A stretch of DNA of 64,000 nt from Chitinophagaceae bacterium (GTDB lineage Bacteria; Bacteroidota; Bacteroidia; Chitinophagales; Chitinophagaceae): assembly GCA_017307755.1 (NCBI GenBank), contig JAFKGQ010000009.1, positions 434,001 through 498,000 of the forward strand. The letters run 5' to 3'. The notes beneath the pieces are model-generated. The model saw only the letters and a list, made by a program, of their open reading frames with translations, made no database searches and was not told the DNA's origin. Positions 9,197-18,518 of this stretch are shown here, one piece after another (position 1 is the stretch's first letter; each line of letters starts with the position of its first letter). A program made the translations under genes and the position numbers.

Positions 9197-12100
9197 ATGG
9201 ATTACAAAAATATTCGCTCCATAGTTTTTATTCCGTTGGCCGTGCTGATCCTGGTGGTTGGAGTACCGGCATTGGCCGGCGCCCAGGAGACCAGCGGCGC
9301 ATTACGGGGGGTAGTTACCGATGTCCGGCAGACCCAGTTGCCGGGCGCTACGGTGACGGCCATCCATCTGCCTACCAATACGCGGTATGTAACGGCTACC
9401 TTGAGTGACGGCAGCTATTCGATCTTCAACATGCGTGTAGGTGGTCCCTACCGGATAAAGGTTTCCTTCATCGGAATGGAGGACCGGGTAAAGGAGGATG
9501 TGGAGATATTTCTCGGGGATCCTCAAACGCTAAACTTTGTACTTCTTGACAAAAGCAAACTGTTGCAAGAGGCGCAGGTGACCGGGTCGAGGATAACCCT
9601 TAATGCCAACCGGTATGGCGCCGGGGTCAACATCACCCGGGAGCAGCTGACGTATACTCCCAGCATCGGCCGCAGCCTGCAGGATTTCACGCGGCTGACG
9701 CCCCAGGGGAGTAAGGACAATACCTTTCTGGGCAGCAGCTTCCGGTACAACAATATCACCGTGGACGGGGCGAACAATAACGATGCCATCGGATTCAGTC
9801 CATCCCTGGGGGGGCAAACAGGTACTTCGGGTCAACCCGGCAGCAGTACCCGTACCAGTCCTTTTTCACTCGATGCTATCCAGGAGATGCAGGTCTATCT
9901 TGCCCCATATGATGTCAAGATCGGCAATTTCACCGGCGCCAGCATCAATGCGGTGACGCGCAGCGGCAGTAACGAACTGCAGGGGTCGGTGTATGCTTTT
10001 GGTCGCAATGCTATGGTAACCGGGCCGGACAATGCCGGCGAAGGGCAGCGTCTTCCGTCCTCCTTTTACGAATATCAGACGGGCTTCCGACTGGGTTTTC
10101 CCCTTATCAAGGACAAGCTGTTCTTTTTTACCAACGAGGAGATCGATCGCCGGCAGGACCCGGTGCTGCTGGGTGCGGGTACGCCCCAGGAGTCGGGGGT
10201 TATCACGCTGGCGGATGCCAAACAGATATCCGACACCATGATCAGCCGCTATGGTTTCGATCCCGGCAGCTATGGCGTTGTGAAGATCTATTCCAACTCC
10301 AACAAATACTTCAATCGTCTGGATTGGAATATCGACAAGAATAATCAGCTGACCGTCCGGAACAATACGATCTTTTCCTCTGCCATCAACCTGGAGAGGG
10401 ATCAGGGTGATTTCCGGTTCAGTTCGATCGCTTACAAGCAGGTGAATAATCTGACCTCGACTGTTATTGAACTGAAGAGCAGGATCAGCAACACGATGAC
10501 CAACAACCTGATCCTGGGTTATTCCTACGATCATGATTACCGGGAGCCTTCTTCGAACCCGTCCTTTCCGCAAGTGCAGATCGTGGGCGAAACGCCGGGC
10601 ACGACGATCTTTTTTGGCACGGACAGGGAGGGTGCTGTCTTCAACCAGAAACAGGTATCTATGGAGCTTACGGATAATTTCGTATGGCGGATAAAAAATC
10701 ATGTGCTCACTTTCGGCACCCACAACGAGCGATACCAGATAGACTATGGTTTTGTCAATTCGTTCAACGGCAGGGTGGATTACCTTAGCATCAATGATTT
10801 CCTGCAAAACAACCCGTACCGGGTGAGAGGTTCGTACAACTATATCAACAACGACCGGGATTACCTCTACAACCATCCGTCTTCAGTATTTGCCATCAAT
10901 TTTCCGAGCGTCTATGTACAGGATGAGATCCGTATCAACAACTGGCTCTATGTGACTCCGGGTCTGCGGGTAGATTTCAGCTTTTTGGATCACCCACCGG
11001 TGCTGGGAGAGAAGACCATCAATGCGCCTACGGACCCTTTTCTAGGCAATACGTACTATTACCAGCCGCTGAACACGCTGACCAATCATTTTCTCAATAA
11101 GGCCCAGGCTTCGCCCCGGCTGGGTTTCCGTGCGGCATTGCGGGCGGATCAGCGTCTCGTGCTAAGAGGCGGGGTAGGGATGTTCACCGGTCGTATCCCG
11201 CTGGCCTGGCTGGGTTATATCTATTACAACACCGGAACCACGTTTGGGTCGTTTGACAAAAGCAACCAGAACGGCAATGTTTTTGTACCCGGTACCGATC
11301 CGCTGCGGGTAACGCCCGGCTCCCGGAATGGCATAGCTGATTATCTGATCCAAAACAAAGTGGATGTGCATGATAGCAAGTCATGGGCTTATCCCACCCA
11401 GGTAGACGACATGGCCGATGGGTTTAGACTGCCAAAAGTTGCGCGTGTCAGCCTGGCTCTGGACTTCAAGACAAACGATGGCTACTACGGCACTGTCGAA
11501 GGCATCTATACCAACACGCTGGTGGACGTGAAATTCCAGAACGTCAATCTCAGCGACAATCCCAGCTATTACGCCTATGACATGCAGACGCGTAAGCAGC
11601 CGATATTCACCTCGAAGGTACCCGGACCTTTTTCCAACGCTTATCAACTCAGCAATACCGACCAGGGTTACCGGTACTCCCTGACCGCGAAATTGGGACG
11701 ACGTCTGACCTGGGCGCAGGATGGATTGGATGTATCGGTAGCGTATACCTATGGGCAGTCCAAGGACATCAGCAATGGGGTGCGTAACTCCCTGGAGTCG
11801 AACTGGCAGCTGAACCAGGCGCTGAACCCGAACAATCCCGGTCTGGCCAATTCGAATTTTGAGATCAAACATCGGATACTGGGATTGGCCAATTACCGGA
11901 AAGTGTGGGATAAGAACTGGACAAGCTATCTTTCGCTGATGGTGAGCGCCCAGTCCGGCAGCCCGTATACCTATGGATTTGTAAATTTCAGCATACAGGG
12001 GACCTCTCAGCAAACCAGCCTGGTCTATATTCCCAAAAGAGGGGAGACGTATAACTTCTTCCGGGATCTTACTAATGTCAATGAGAAAGTCGTCACCGCA

Positions 12101-12511
12101 TTCGAGCAGGCCGCGGCCTTCGACCAGTATATCGACGGGAACCCTTATCTCAGCAGCCGTCGCGGGCAATTTACAGAACGCAATGCAGCGTTCACTCCCT
12201 GGAATGTCCAGGCTGATCTGCGGTGGCAGCAGGACTATGCCTTTATGCTGGGACAGAAGAAAAAGGTGATCACCTTTACTGTAGACTGTGTCAATCTTAC
12301 CAATCTGCTCAACAAGGATTGGGGGCATGTCTATTTTGTTCCCAATACGTTCAACAGCACGGCGAGTGTGGGTCTGTATCAGACCAATCCGCCGCATGAC
12401 GGCGCGGGTGGTTACCCCACCTATCAGTGGAGCAATCCGGGTAAACCCTATTCCACAGATTTTTTTGCATCGAGATATCAATTTCAATTCGGCATCAGAT
12501 ATACCTTTTAA
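9197..12511 (+). CDS. Oar-type TonB-dependent receptor
   Basis: A 1104-residue outer-membrane receptor of the Oar type. After a signal peptide ending ALAGAQ there is a carboxypeptidase-regulatory-like domain (about residues 34-115, GVVTDVRQTQLPGATVTAI), then a plug with the Oar-like features FRYNNITVDGANNNDAIG and NAVTRSGSNELQGSVYAFGRN. The barrel ends RYQFQFGIRYTF. There is no STN domain and no SusD partner. The Oar protein of Myxococcus xanthus is known to be needed for secretion of the protease PopC, so an export or cargo role is possible here, but that is inference. It follows the PorV-like gene by 4 bp and precedes fecR by 11 bp, suggesting co-transcription. Confidence 0.87.
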   Translation: MDYKNIRSIVFIPLAVLILVVGVPALAGAQETSGALRGVVTDVRQTQLPGATVTAIHLPTNTRYVTATLSDGSYSIFNMRVGGPYRIKVSFIGMEDRVKEDVEIFLGDPQTLNFVLLDKSKLLQEAQVTGSRITLNANRYGAGVNITREQLTYTPSIGRSLQDFTRLTPQGSKDNTFLGSSFRYNNITVDGANNNDAIGFSPSLGGQTGTSGQPGSSTRTSPFSLDAIQEMQVYLAPYDVKIGNFTGASINAVTRSGSNELQGSVYAFGRNAMVTGPDNAGEGQRLPSSFYEYQTGFRLGFPLIKDKLFFFTNEEIDRRQDPVLLGAGTPQESGVITLADAKQISDTMISRYGFDPGSYGVVKIYSNSNKYFNRLDWNIDKNNQLTVRNNTIFSSAINLERDQGDFRFSSIAYKQVNNLTSTVIELKSRISNTMTNNLILGYSYDHDYREPSSNPSFPQVQIVGETPGTTIFFGTDREGAVFNQKQVSMELTDNFVWRIKNHVLTFGTHNERYQIDYGFVNSFNGRVDYLSINDFLQNNPYRVRGSYNYINNDRDYLYNHPSSVFAINFPSVYVQDEIRINNWLYVTPGLRVDFSFLDHPPVLGEKTINAPTDPFLGNTYYYQPLNTLTNHFLNKAQASPRLGFRAALRADQRLVLRGGVGMFTGRIPLAWLGYIYYNTGTTFGSFDKSNQNGNVFVPGTDPLRVTPGSRNGIADYLIQNKVDVHDSKSWAYPTQVDDMADGFRLPKVARVSLALDFKTNDGYYGTVEGIYTNTLVDVKFQNVNLSDNPSYYAYDMQTRKQPIFTSKVPGPFSNAYQLSNTDQGYRYSLTAKLGRRLTWAQDGLDVSVAYTYGQSKDISNGVRNSLESNWQLNQALNPNNPGLANSNFEIKHRILGLANYRKVWDKNWTSYLSLMVSAQSGSPYTYGFVNFSIQGTSQQTSLVYIPKRGETYNFFRDLTNVNEKVVTAFEQAAAFDQYIDGNPYLSSRRGQFTERNAAFTPWNVQADLRWQQDYAFMLGQKKKVITFTVDCVNLTNLLNKDWGHVYFVPNTFNSTASVGLYQTNPPHDGAGGYPTYQWSNPGKPYSTDFFASRYQFQFGIRYTF

Positions 12512-12522
12512 TAAATAACGAT

Positions 12523-13509
12523 ATGCGTGAACCATCGATCAAGGAGCTTCTGAAACTATACGAAGAAGGCAAGGCGAACGAAGAACAGCGTCGGCGGGTG
12601 GAGGAGTACCTGGCCTGGCATCAGGGGCAAAGCCCGGAATTTATGAAGGAACCGGGGGATGAAACAGGTCCGCTGGAAGAGATCCTGTCTAAGATCCGAG
12701 TGGCGCGTGAGCCGGCCGGGGGAGAGGCGCCTGTCTACGAGATGGAAGGGCGCAGACGAAGAACCTACGCCTGGATAGCCGCCGCAAGTGTTGTAGTGGT
12801 CATCGCCGGGATCTTTTTATTGTCCAGGAATACGCATCAATCTGTACCTGTGCAGGTAGCTGCGATATACAAGACCGTACAAGCGAAGCCTGGCGAAAGA
12901 GTTCATCTTCTGCTTTCTGATAGTTCGGAAGTATGGCTGAATGCCGGCGCCAGGATCCGTTATCCGCAGCCTTTTGGCGACAGCATGCGGCGGGTGGAGC
13001 TGCTTGACGGGGAAGCATATTTCCAGATCCATTCTGATGCCAGGCGGGGCTTTGAGGTGGGTACTGACCGGATGGTGGCGAAGGTCCTTGGGACGTCCTT
13101 TAATGTCAAAGCCTATCGCCAGTCACAGCAAATGAGTGTTGCTGTGAGTTCCGGGAAGGTGGCGGTATCGGCTGGAAGAGAAGGAGGGATGATCCTTACG
13201 GCGGGCCAACTGGTGCGGTATAATACTGTGACGGAGCGTCTTAGCCGGGGGGGTATAGCTGTCGAGAAGATCCAGGGCTGGAAGAATGGACGGTTCGATT
13301 TTGTGGACGAGAGCCTGGGAGATATCGCCATCGAGCTGGAGCACTATTACAATGCCAAAATAGATTTCAAATATCCCGGTCTGCGAAAATACGCGGTATC
13401 GGCGTCTTTTTCCCATCAGACGTCTTTGAAGGATATTCTAACGACGCTGTGCCTGCTTAACCAGAATCATGTCACTCAAACGGATGCCCAACATTATGTC
13501 ATACACTAG
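12523..13509 (+). CDS. FecR-family anti-sigma factor
   Basis: A 328-residue FecR protein with the full domain set: a cytoplasmic N-terminal region (residues 1-82, sigma-binding), one transmembrane helix at about 84-102 (YAWIAAASVVVVIAGIFLL), the periplasmic FecR domain (about 118-235, TVQAKPGERVHLLLSDSSEV) and a C-terminal DUF4974-like domain (about 250-325). It should sequester an ECF sigma factor and be triggered by the STN domain of the next protein, whose gene overlaps it by 41 bp. Oddly, the gene immediately upstream encodes an Oar-type receptor, not a sigma factor. The nearest unpaired ECF sigma gene is 13 kb downstream at 26728. Confidence 0.93.
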   Translation: MREPSIKELLKLYEEGKANEEQRRRVEEYLAWHQGQSPEFMKEPGDETGPLEEILSKIRVAREPAGGEAPVYEMEGRRRRTYAWIAAASVVVVIAGIFLLSRNTHQSVPVQVAAIYKTVQAKPGERVHLLLSDSSEVWLNAGARIRYPQPFGDSMRRVELLDGEAYFQIHSDARRGFEVGTDRMVAKVLGTSFNVKAYRQSQQMSVAVSSGKVAVSAGREGGMILTAGQLVRYNTVTERLSRGGIAVEKIQGWKNGRFDFVDESLGDIAIELEHYYNAKIDFKYPGLRKYAVSASFSHQTSLKDILTTLCLLNQNHVTQTDAQHYVIH

Positions 13510-16500
13510 AATACCAGGTCTTGTCCTGGCCCGGATCGCGGTGGTTTTTGCTATCGTACTTTTATGGAACCGGCCTGTATCGGCGCAACAAGTCAGCGGG
13601 GACAAGGTCACGCTGCAAGCCAGGAATACGACCCTGGACCAGGTGCTGAAGCAAATCAACAGTCAGGTGCAAACGCAGATCGTCTATCAGGTGGACCGGG
13701 TGAGACAGATACATGTCGATGCTTTTAGCGCCAGCAATGAGCCGCTGGGCGCTGTCCTCGACCGGCTGTTGGCCGGGACGCGTCTGCAGGCCCGATACAA
13801 TGTGCAGCAACGGCTTTACGTGGTTACTGTCAGAGAAGTGACGACCGACCTGGTTGTGAAGGGACGGGTGGTAGATGCCCGGAATGGAGAGCCTTTGACA
13901 GACGTAACCGTAAAGGTCAAGGGGACCAATACCGCGGTTGAGAGCGACACCGCGGGGAATTTTACCATCGTCGTCCCCAATGAGGTCAGTTCGCTGGAGA
14001 TCAGTCATGTGGGTTTTACCACGCATACGTTGGCTCTGAAAGGCAGCATCTTCTATACGGTGCGGCTCACGTCCAGCGCCAGGGTGCTTGGTCAGGCAGT
14101 TGTTATGGCCCGGCGGAGGGTTAATACCGAGGCTGCCCTGCTCAATGAAAGAAGGACAGCTGCTATTGTTTCAGACGGGATCTCTGCTGCCAATATCGAA
14201 AAGACGGCCAGTCTTACCACTACGCAGGCGCTGGCCAGGGTTACCGGGGTGACCATTACCGACGATAAGTATGTGGCTATTCGCGGTTTGGGGGACCGGG
14301 CGGTGATCGCAGAGCTCAATGGCGCCCGGCTGTCTTCCTCGGACCCGGACCGTAGTTCTGTCCCGCTGGACCTCGTCCCGGCGGCCCTGTTGGACAACAT
14401 CAACGTGTACAAGACCATGACCCCGGACAAGCCGGCCGACGCATCGGCGGGGATCATCGAGCTCAAGACCAAGTCTGTGCCGGATAGCCTGCTGCTCTCT
14501 TTCACGGCGTCGACGGGTTTCAATTCCACGATAGGGTGGGAGGGAAAGTTCAATGCCTTTCAGAACTATGATCCTGGCTTTTTTGGCACCAAGGTCAATT
14601 CTCGCAACCTCTCGCGGGATTTTTTGAATCTTGGCAAGCAATATTCCGGCGGGGTTGCGCAAATCAATCAAATCATCTCCGATAGCCGGAACAGCCAGTC
14701 GCTGACCACACAGGCATTTCAGATCGACCGGATCATGAAGTCATTTGACCCTGTGCTGACCACTACCTATCAGCACGCGTTACCCAACGCGCAGTACGCC
14801 ATTAATTTTGGTAATTCCTTCAAGGTCTTCAACGGTCATAATCTGGGTGTGGTGGCCGGGCTCAGCTACTACAGCCGGACTGAGGATCAGGCGAATTCCC
14901 AGCTGAATCAATACAGCATCTATACGGGATTTGTGACCGGGTCGTCCAATGTATTTGGCGGGCTGCATATTCCCTATTATACAACACCCAACGACGTCCA
15001 TTTTGGGAAATACCTGGGGTATACGGAGAACAAGGGTACTTATACCCTGAACTATGGGGGTTTGCTCGCGCTTACCTACAGATTCAATGACCGCAACGAG
15101 GTCAGCGGGCAATACTTGACCAGTGCAGGCGCACAGATCACCGGGTCGCATCTTCTGGGTTCTTTTCAGAATACGGGGATCGACTATCCTGTATACAACG
15201 AAATTTATTCGCTCCGGCAAACCTACCGGACTTTCCGGAACTACAACCTGCAAGGTGAGCACAAAGTATTACCGGCCGGCTGGTCGCCCCATATCAGCTG
15301 GAATGCCAGCACCTCTCATTCTACGCAGAACGATCCTGACTTCCGCTTCATCGACATTGCAGATCTGAGTACGACGCGCTATGGGGGCCCGCTGGGCGCC
15401 CCTATCGGCTCCGACAAGTATGCGGAAGTGGTGGGTCTTGCTCATGGTATCGGGCCCAATGGGGTAGTGGAGGCAGATCCTAACGGGCGCCGCTACCGCT
15501 ATCTGACGGAGGACAATTATAATGTGAAGGTCGATATCACTGTGCCTGCTTATATAGGCAGCAGCAAGCTGGACTTCAAGGTCGGGGGCAACTACCTGGA
15601 CAAGGAACGGACGTATACGGAGAATTTTTTGGGCTTTCCAGGATCCGGGATCAATAACCCCAACGTCAATACCTTGCTGAATGCCGCCAAAAGCGATCTT
15701 AATTCATTGATCGGCTATAATAATATAGGGATATTGAACACCAGCGCCGCCGATGTCAATGGCAGTCAGCGGCAACCAGGATTTATCTACCAGTTCCTGA
15801 AGTCTCCCAACAACTACAAAGGCTATTACCGAACGAAGGCATTCTATGCGATGGTTGACGCCAGGATTACTTCCCAGTGGCGGCTGGTGGGCGGTGTCCG
15901 ATTTGAATCGACGGATATTCAGGCGACGGTGGACACTTTCAATGTATATCACGACCCGGGGCTTCCGCAGGGTAATACGACTTCCAATGTCATCATAGAC
16001 AGTGCAACCGTCTTTTCCCCGGTGACGGGGCTGCATGTAGGCTTTAAGCCTTATTATTCCGGCTCTCTTATCTATTCACCCGTGAGTACTATGAACTTCC
16101 GGCTGGCCTATAGCACTACACTAGCGCGGCCTGAGCTGCGGGAGATCACCAATGTTTACGAATTTGATCCCTTCCAGTTCGCTGTGGTCGTGGGCAATCC
16201 GGCGTTGAAGAACCAGCTGACCCGCAGCGCCGACTTCCGATGGGAGTGGTTTCGGGCGAGGGGGGAAGTGTTGTCGGCATCATTCTTCTGGAAGGAGATC
16301 ACCAATCAGCTGACAAAGATATTTATCTATAACTCGCAAGGTACGCTGGCGACCGCGCCGGAATTCCCCATCACAAAATTTGTGAATGATCAGAATGTGG
16401 GACATGTTTATGGCGTTGAGCTGGAGGCCCGGAAGAACCTGGGGACGCTGACGCCTGTGCTGGATCATTTCTTTTTTGGGGCCAACCTTTTGCTGGCCAA

Positions 16501-16933
16501 CAGCAAGGTCACGAAGAATCCCGATCGTCTGAAGGCTTCCCGTCAGATATACCGTCAGGCTTCGTCTTATTCGCCACTGTTCGAGCAACCGCCCTACTCG
16601 CTAAACCTGTTGCTGGACTATGACTATCCCAGAACGCATACTAATGTCACCGCCAGCCTCAACGTGGTGGGTGAGCGGTTGGTGCAGGTGCAGCTGGACG
16701 GGGTCCCGGATATCTACTCCCTTCCTGCGCCCCAGCTGGACCTTGTGTTTAGTCAACGGCTGTTCAAACGGTTTCTCATCAAGGGATTCGCCAAAAATCT
16801 GCTGAATCCGGCGTATGAGGAGGCCTATACGATCCCGGGCAACAACGGCAATTTCAACGGTCGTCATTATACACATTCCAAATATTACCGGGGGGTGGAA
16901 TACCAACTGGGAGTGACTTATTTCCTATTCTAA
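13469..16933 (+). CDS. TonB-dependent receptor/transducer with STN domain, no SusD partner
   Basis: Up to 1154 residues. Three in-frame ATGs at 13469, 13484 and 13496 all lie inside the end of fecR, so translation is probably coupled; any of them gives a signal peptide ending PVSAQ. An STN domain covers about residues 47-121, a carboxypeptidase-regulatory-like domain 130-205, and a plug from about 225 with VTGVTITDDKYVAIRGLGDR and SDPDRSSVPLDLVPAALLDN, a block typical of ferric-siderophore-like rather than SusC receptors. The barrel ends in GVTYFLF. The STN domain and the overlap with fecR indicate cell-surface signalling. No susD follows; instead a series of lipoprotein genes follows, which may supply surface partners. 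The ligand is unknown. Confidence 0.92.
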   Translation: MSLKRMPNIMSYTRIPGLVLARIAVVFAIVLLWNRPVSAQQVSGDKVTLQARNTTLDQVLKQINSQVQTQIVYQVDRVRQIHVDAFSASNEPLGAVLDRLLAGTRLQARYNVQQRLYVVTVREVTTDLVVKGRVVDARNGEPLTDVTVKVKGTNTAVESDTAGNFTIVVPNEVSSLEISHVGFTTHTLALKGSIFYTVRLTSSARVLGQAVVMARRRVNTEAALLNERRTAAIVSDGISAANIEKTASLTTTQALARVTGVTITDDKYVAIRGLGDRAVIAELNGARLSSSDPDRSSVPLDLVPAALLDNINVYKTMTPDKPADASAGIIELKTKSVPDSLLLSFTASTGFNSTIGWEGKFNAFQNYDPGFFGTKVNSRNLSRDFLNLGKQYSGGVAQINQIISDSRNSQSLTTQAFQIDRIMKSFDPVLTTTYQHALPNAQYAINFGNSFKVFNGHNLGVVAGLSYYSRTEDQANSQLNQYSIYTGFVTGSSNVFGGLHIPYYTTPNDVHFGKYLGYTENKGTYTLNYGGLLALTYRFNDRNEVSGQYLTSAGAQITGSHLLGSFQNTGIDYPVYNEIYSLRQTYRTFRNYNLQGEHKVLPAGWSPHISWNASTSHSTQNDPDFRFIDIADLSTTRYGGPLGAPIGSDKYAEVVGLAHGIGPNGVVEADPNGRRYRYLTEDNYNVKVDITVPAYIGSSKLDFKVGGNYLDKERTYTENFLGFPGSGINNPNVNTLLNAAKSDLNSLIGYNNIGILNTSAADVNGSQRQPGFIYQFLKSPNNYKGYYRTKAFYAMVDARITSQWRLVGGVRFESTDIQATVDTFNVYHDPGLPQGNTTSNVIIDSATVFSPVTGLHVGFKPYYSGSLIYSPVSTMNFRLAYSTTLARPELREITNVYEFDPFQFAVVVGNPALKNQLTRSADFRWEWFRARGEVLSASFFWKEITNQLTKIFIYNSQGTLATAPEFPITKFVNDQNVGHVYGVELEARKNLGTLTPVLDHFFFGANLLLANSKVTKNPDRLKASRQIYRQASSYSPLFEQPPYSLNLLLDYDYPRTHTNVTASLNVVGERLVQVQLDGVPDIYSLPAPQLDLVFSQRLFKRFLIKGFAKNLLNPAYEEAYTIPGNNGNFNGRHYTHSKYYRGVEYQLGVTYFLF

Positions 16934-16949
16934 TGCAAATGCCAACTGT

Positions 16950-18518
16950 ATGCGCAAATATGTAATCCTGTGTTGTTCCCTGTGGCTGATGGCTTGCGCC
17001 AAGGTCAAAACGGATATGAATCTACCGGTGTTGAATACTTTGAAAACGTCCAATTCCAGCATCCGGCTGATCACCCTAATGGGACCTAACAAAGTGACTG
17101 CTGTTGTCGGCGGTCTTAGTTTTAACCTGACCCCTAATAATGCTCCTGGTAATACCGGATCGGGGTGCACGGTTGGTGATGTAACCGCCGCTTTTCGTCC
17201 GACCCCTGTGTCGATACCGCAAAAGGTGCTGGACCAGGCAGGAATTGCTCATATCCGGATGAGCATCGGCAAGCCCGTGTTTAATGGTAGCGGTTTCGCC
17301 TATACCTTATTCTACAGCGACACGGTGTTGCCGGACAATCCCAACAGTCCGACCGACTATTATATCATGCCCGCCACGAAGACATGGGAGGAGGTGAACT
17401 ACACTATTACAGCTGTACCGCGCAGTGCTACGCCGCCGACCGTACCGAGCAATATCAGGATCCGGGTGGTGAACATGGCTTCCCAAGCGGATACGTTCCA
17501 GCGTACAGGGCCGTTGACCCTGACGTATGGGGACGGCACCACTCCTGTGAGTACACTGACTACTAATATTCCTTCGGGTGTGGCATCGGGTTATGTGGAG
17601 ATCCCTTATAACACTTATCAGTTCCGTCTTTTTACCCAGACGGGTGTGGAAGTACCCGAATCCATTCCAGGTTCATCAACTGCCACTTTTCATCAATATC
17701 AGCCCGGTGGCGTCTATACTCTTTTTGTCAACAGCAATTTTGTTTTTCTCCTTGGCGGCTGTAATGGCATCAATGTAACGGGCAATTGCTACTCCATTAT
17801 CCCGGACGTCAACCCACCCGTCAATACCTCTTTTGGCCTGGTACAGTTCGTCAACACCATACCGGGTACGACCTATTCTTTGAACCTGGACAACACCACC
17901 ATCGGGAGCGCAGTTCCTTTCAGGGGGGTATCCGGTTACCAGACGATGTCGCTGGGTGATTATTCGATGCGGCTGACCGACCGGAGTGGTCAGACGGTCG
18001 CCCAGCAAAACATTAAGATCACCCCGAACGATAATTTTACGGTGTGGTCCTATGTGAAGAATGGTCAACCGGCCCTTTCCATTACAGCCAGCGATCTATC
18101 GACACCCAACGGTCTGACAGTACGATTTATGAACTTTTCGCTTAATGTACCCTATATAACGTTCACTTATAACGGGCAGGTGCTGCCCGTGAGTAATCCT
18201 TCCAACCAAGCAACTTATTATCCGGACATCAACGACACCACTTCGGCGGCGGGCGCTTCGCAGAACCTGGCGATCGGGGTGCCTGCCACGCATCTGCCTT
18301 ATTCGGGGATAGGCCAGTTTCCGTTGCAGGTGAACAAGTCGGATGCGGGTCCTCCACCATTTGTCCCCGGGATACCCCTGATCTCCGTCCGGCCCCTGCA
18401 AGCTGGTGATTTTACCGCTCAGAGCGTATACACAGTGGCGCTGACGGGCTTTGTCGATACCACGCTGGGTGAGAATCCGGCAATCGATACTTTATTAATC
18501 GTCAAACATTTCAAATAA
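16950..18518 (+). CDS. DUF4397-like beta-rich surface lipoprotein
   Basis: A 522-residue predicted lipoprotein. The signal peptide ends in LMAC with Cys16 followed by A-K. Two stretches (about residues 170-260 from IRIRVVNMASQADTF, and 290-430 from GLVQFVNTIPGTTYSLNLD to VRFMNFSLNVPYITFTY) have the alternating pattern 'vRfvN....v.y.....' seen in DUF4397 domains, which are Ig-like beta-sandwiches in Bacteroidota lipoproteins. It begins 16 bp after the STN receptor and overlaps the next gene by one base (TAATG). No enzymatic motif is visible. The family label is moderate confidence; the lipoprotein prediction is stronger. Confidence 0.7.
   Translation: MRKYVILCCSLWLMACAKVKTDMNLPVLNTLKTSNSSIRLITLMGPNKVTAVVGGLSFNLTPNNAPGNTGSGCTVGDVTAAFRPTPVSIPQKVLDQAGIAHIRMSIGKPVFNGSGFAYTLFYSDTVLPDNPNSPTDYYIMPATKTWEEVNYTITAVPRSATPPTVPSNIRIRVVNMASQADTFQRTGPLTLTYGDGTTPVSTLTTNIPSGVASGYVEIPYNTYQFRLFTQTGVEVPESIPGSSTATFHQYQPGGVYTLFVNSNFVFLLGGCNGINVTGNCYSIIPDVNPPVNTSFGLVQFVNTIPGTTYSLNLDNTTIGSAVPFRGVSGYQTMSLGDYSMRLTDRSGQTVAQQNIKITPNDNFTVWSYVKNGQPALSITASDLSTPNGLTVRFMNFSLNVPYITFTYNGQVLPVSNPSNQATYYPDINDTTSAAGASQNLAIGVPATHLPYSGIGQFPLQVNKSDAGPPPFVPGIPLISVRPLQAGDFTAQSVYTVALTGFVDTTLGENPAIDTLLIVKHFK

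Noticed and set aside
9866..10876. 336-codon open frame on the minus strand
   Set aside because: Antisense to the Oar-type receptor; valine/isoleucine-rich without any motif, a shadow frame.
11381..12535. 384-codon open frame on the minus strand
   Set aside because: It is fully antisense to the Oar-type receptor barrel, has no recognisable domain or signal peptide, and reflects the codon bias of the real gene.
12523..16933. Iron-siderophore uptake system
   Set aside because: The plug of the STN receptor resembles siderophore receptors, but no siderophore biosynthesis, periplasmic binding protein or ABC transporter gene is nearby, so the ligand is left open.
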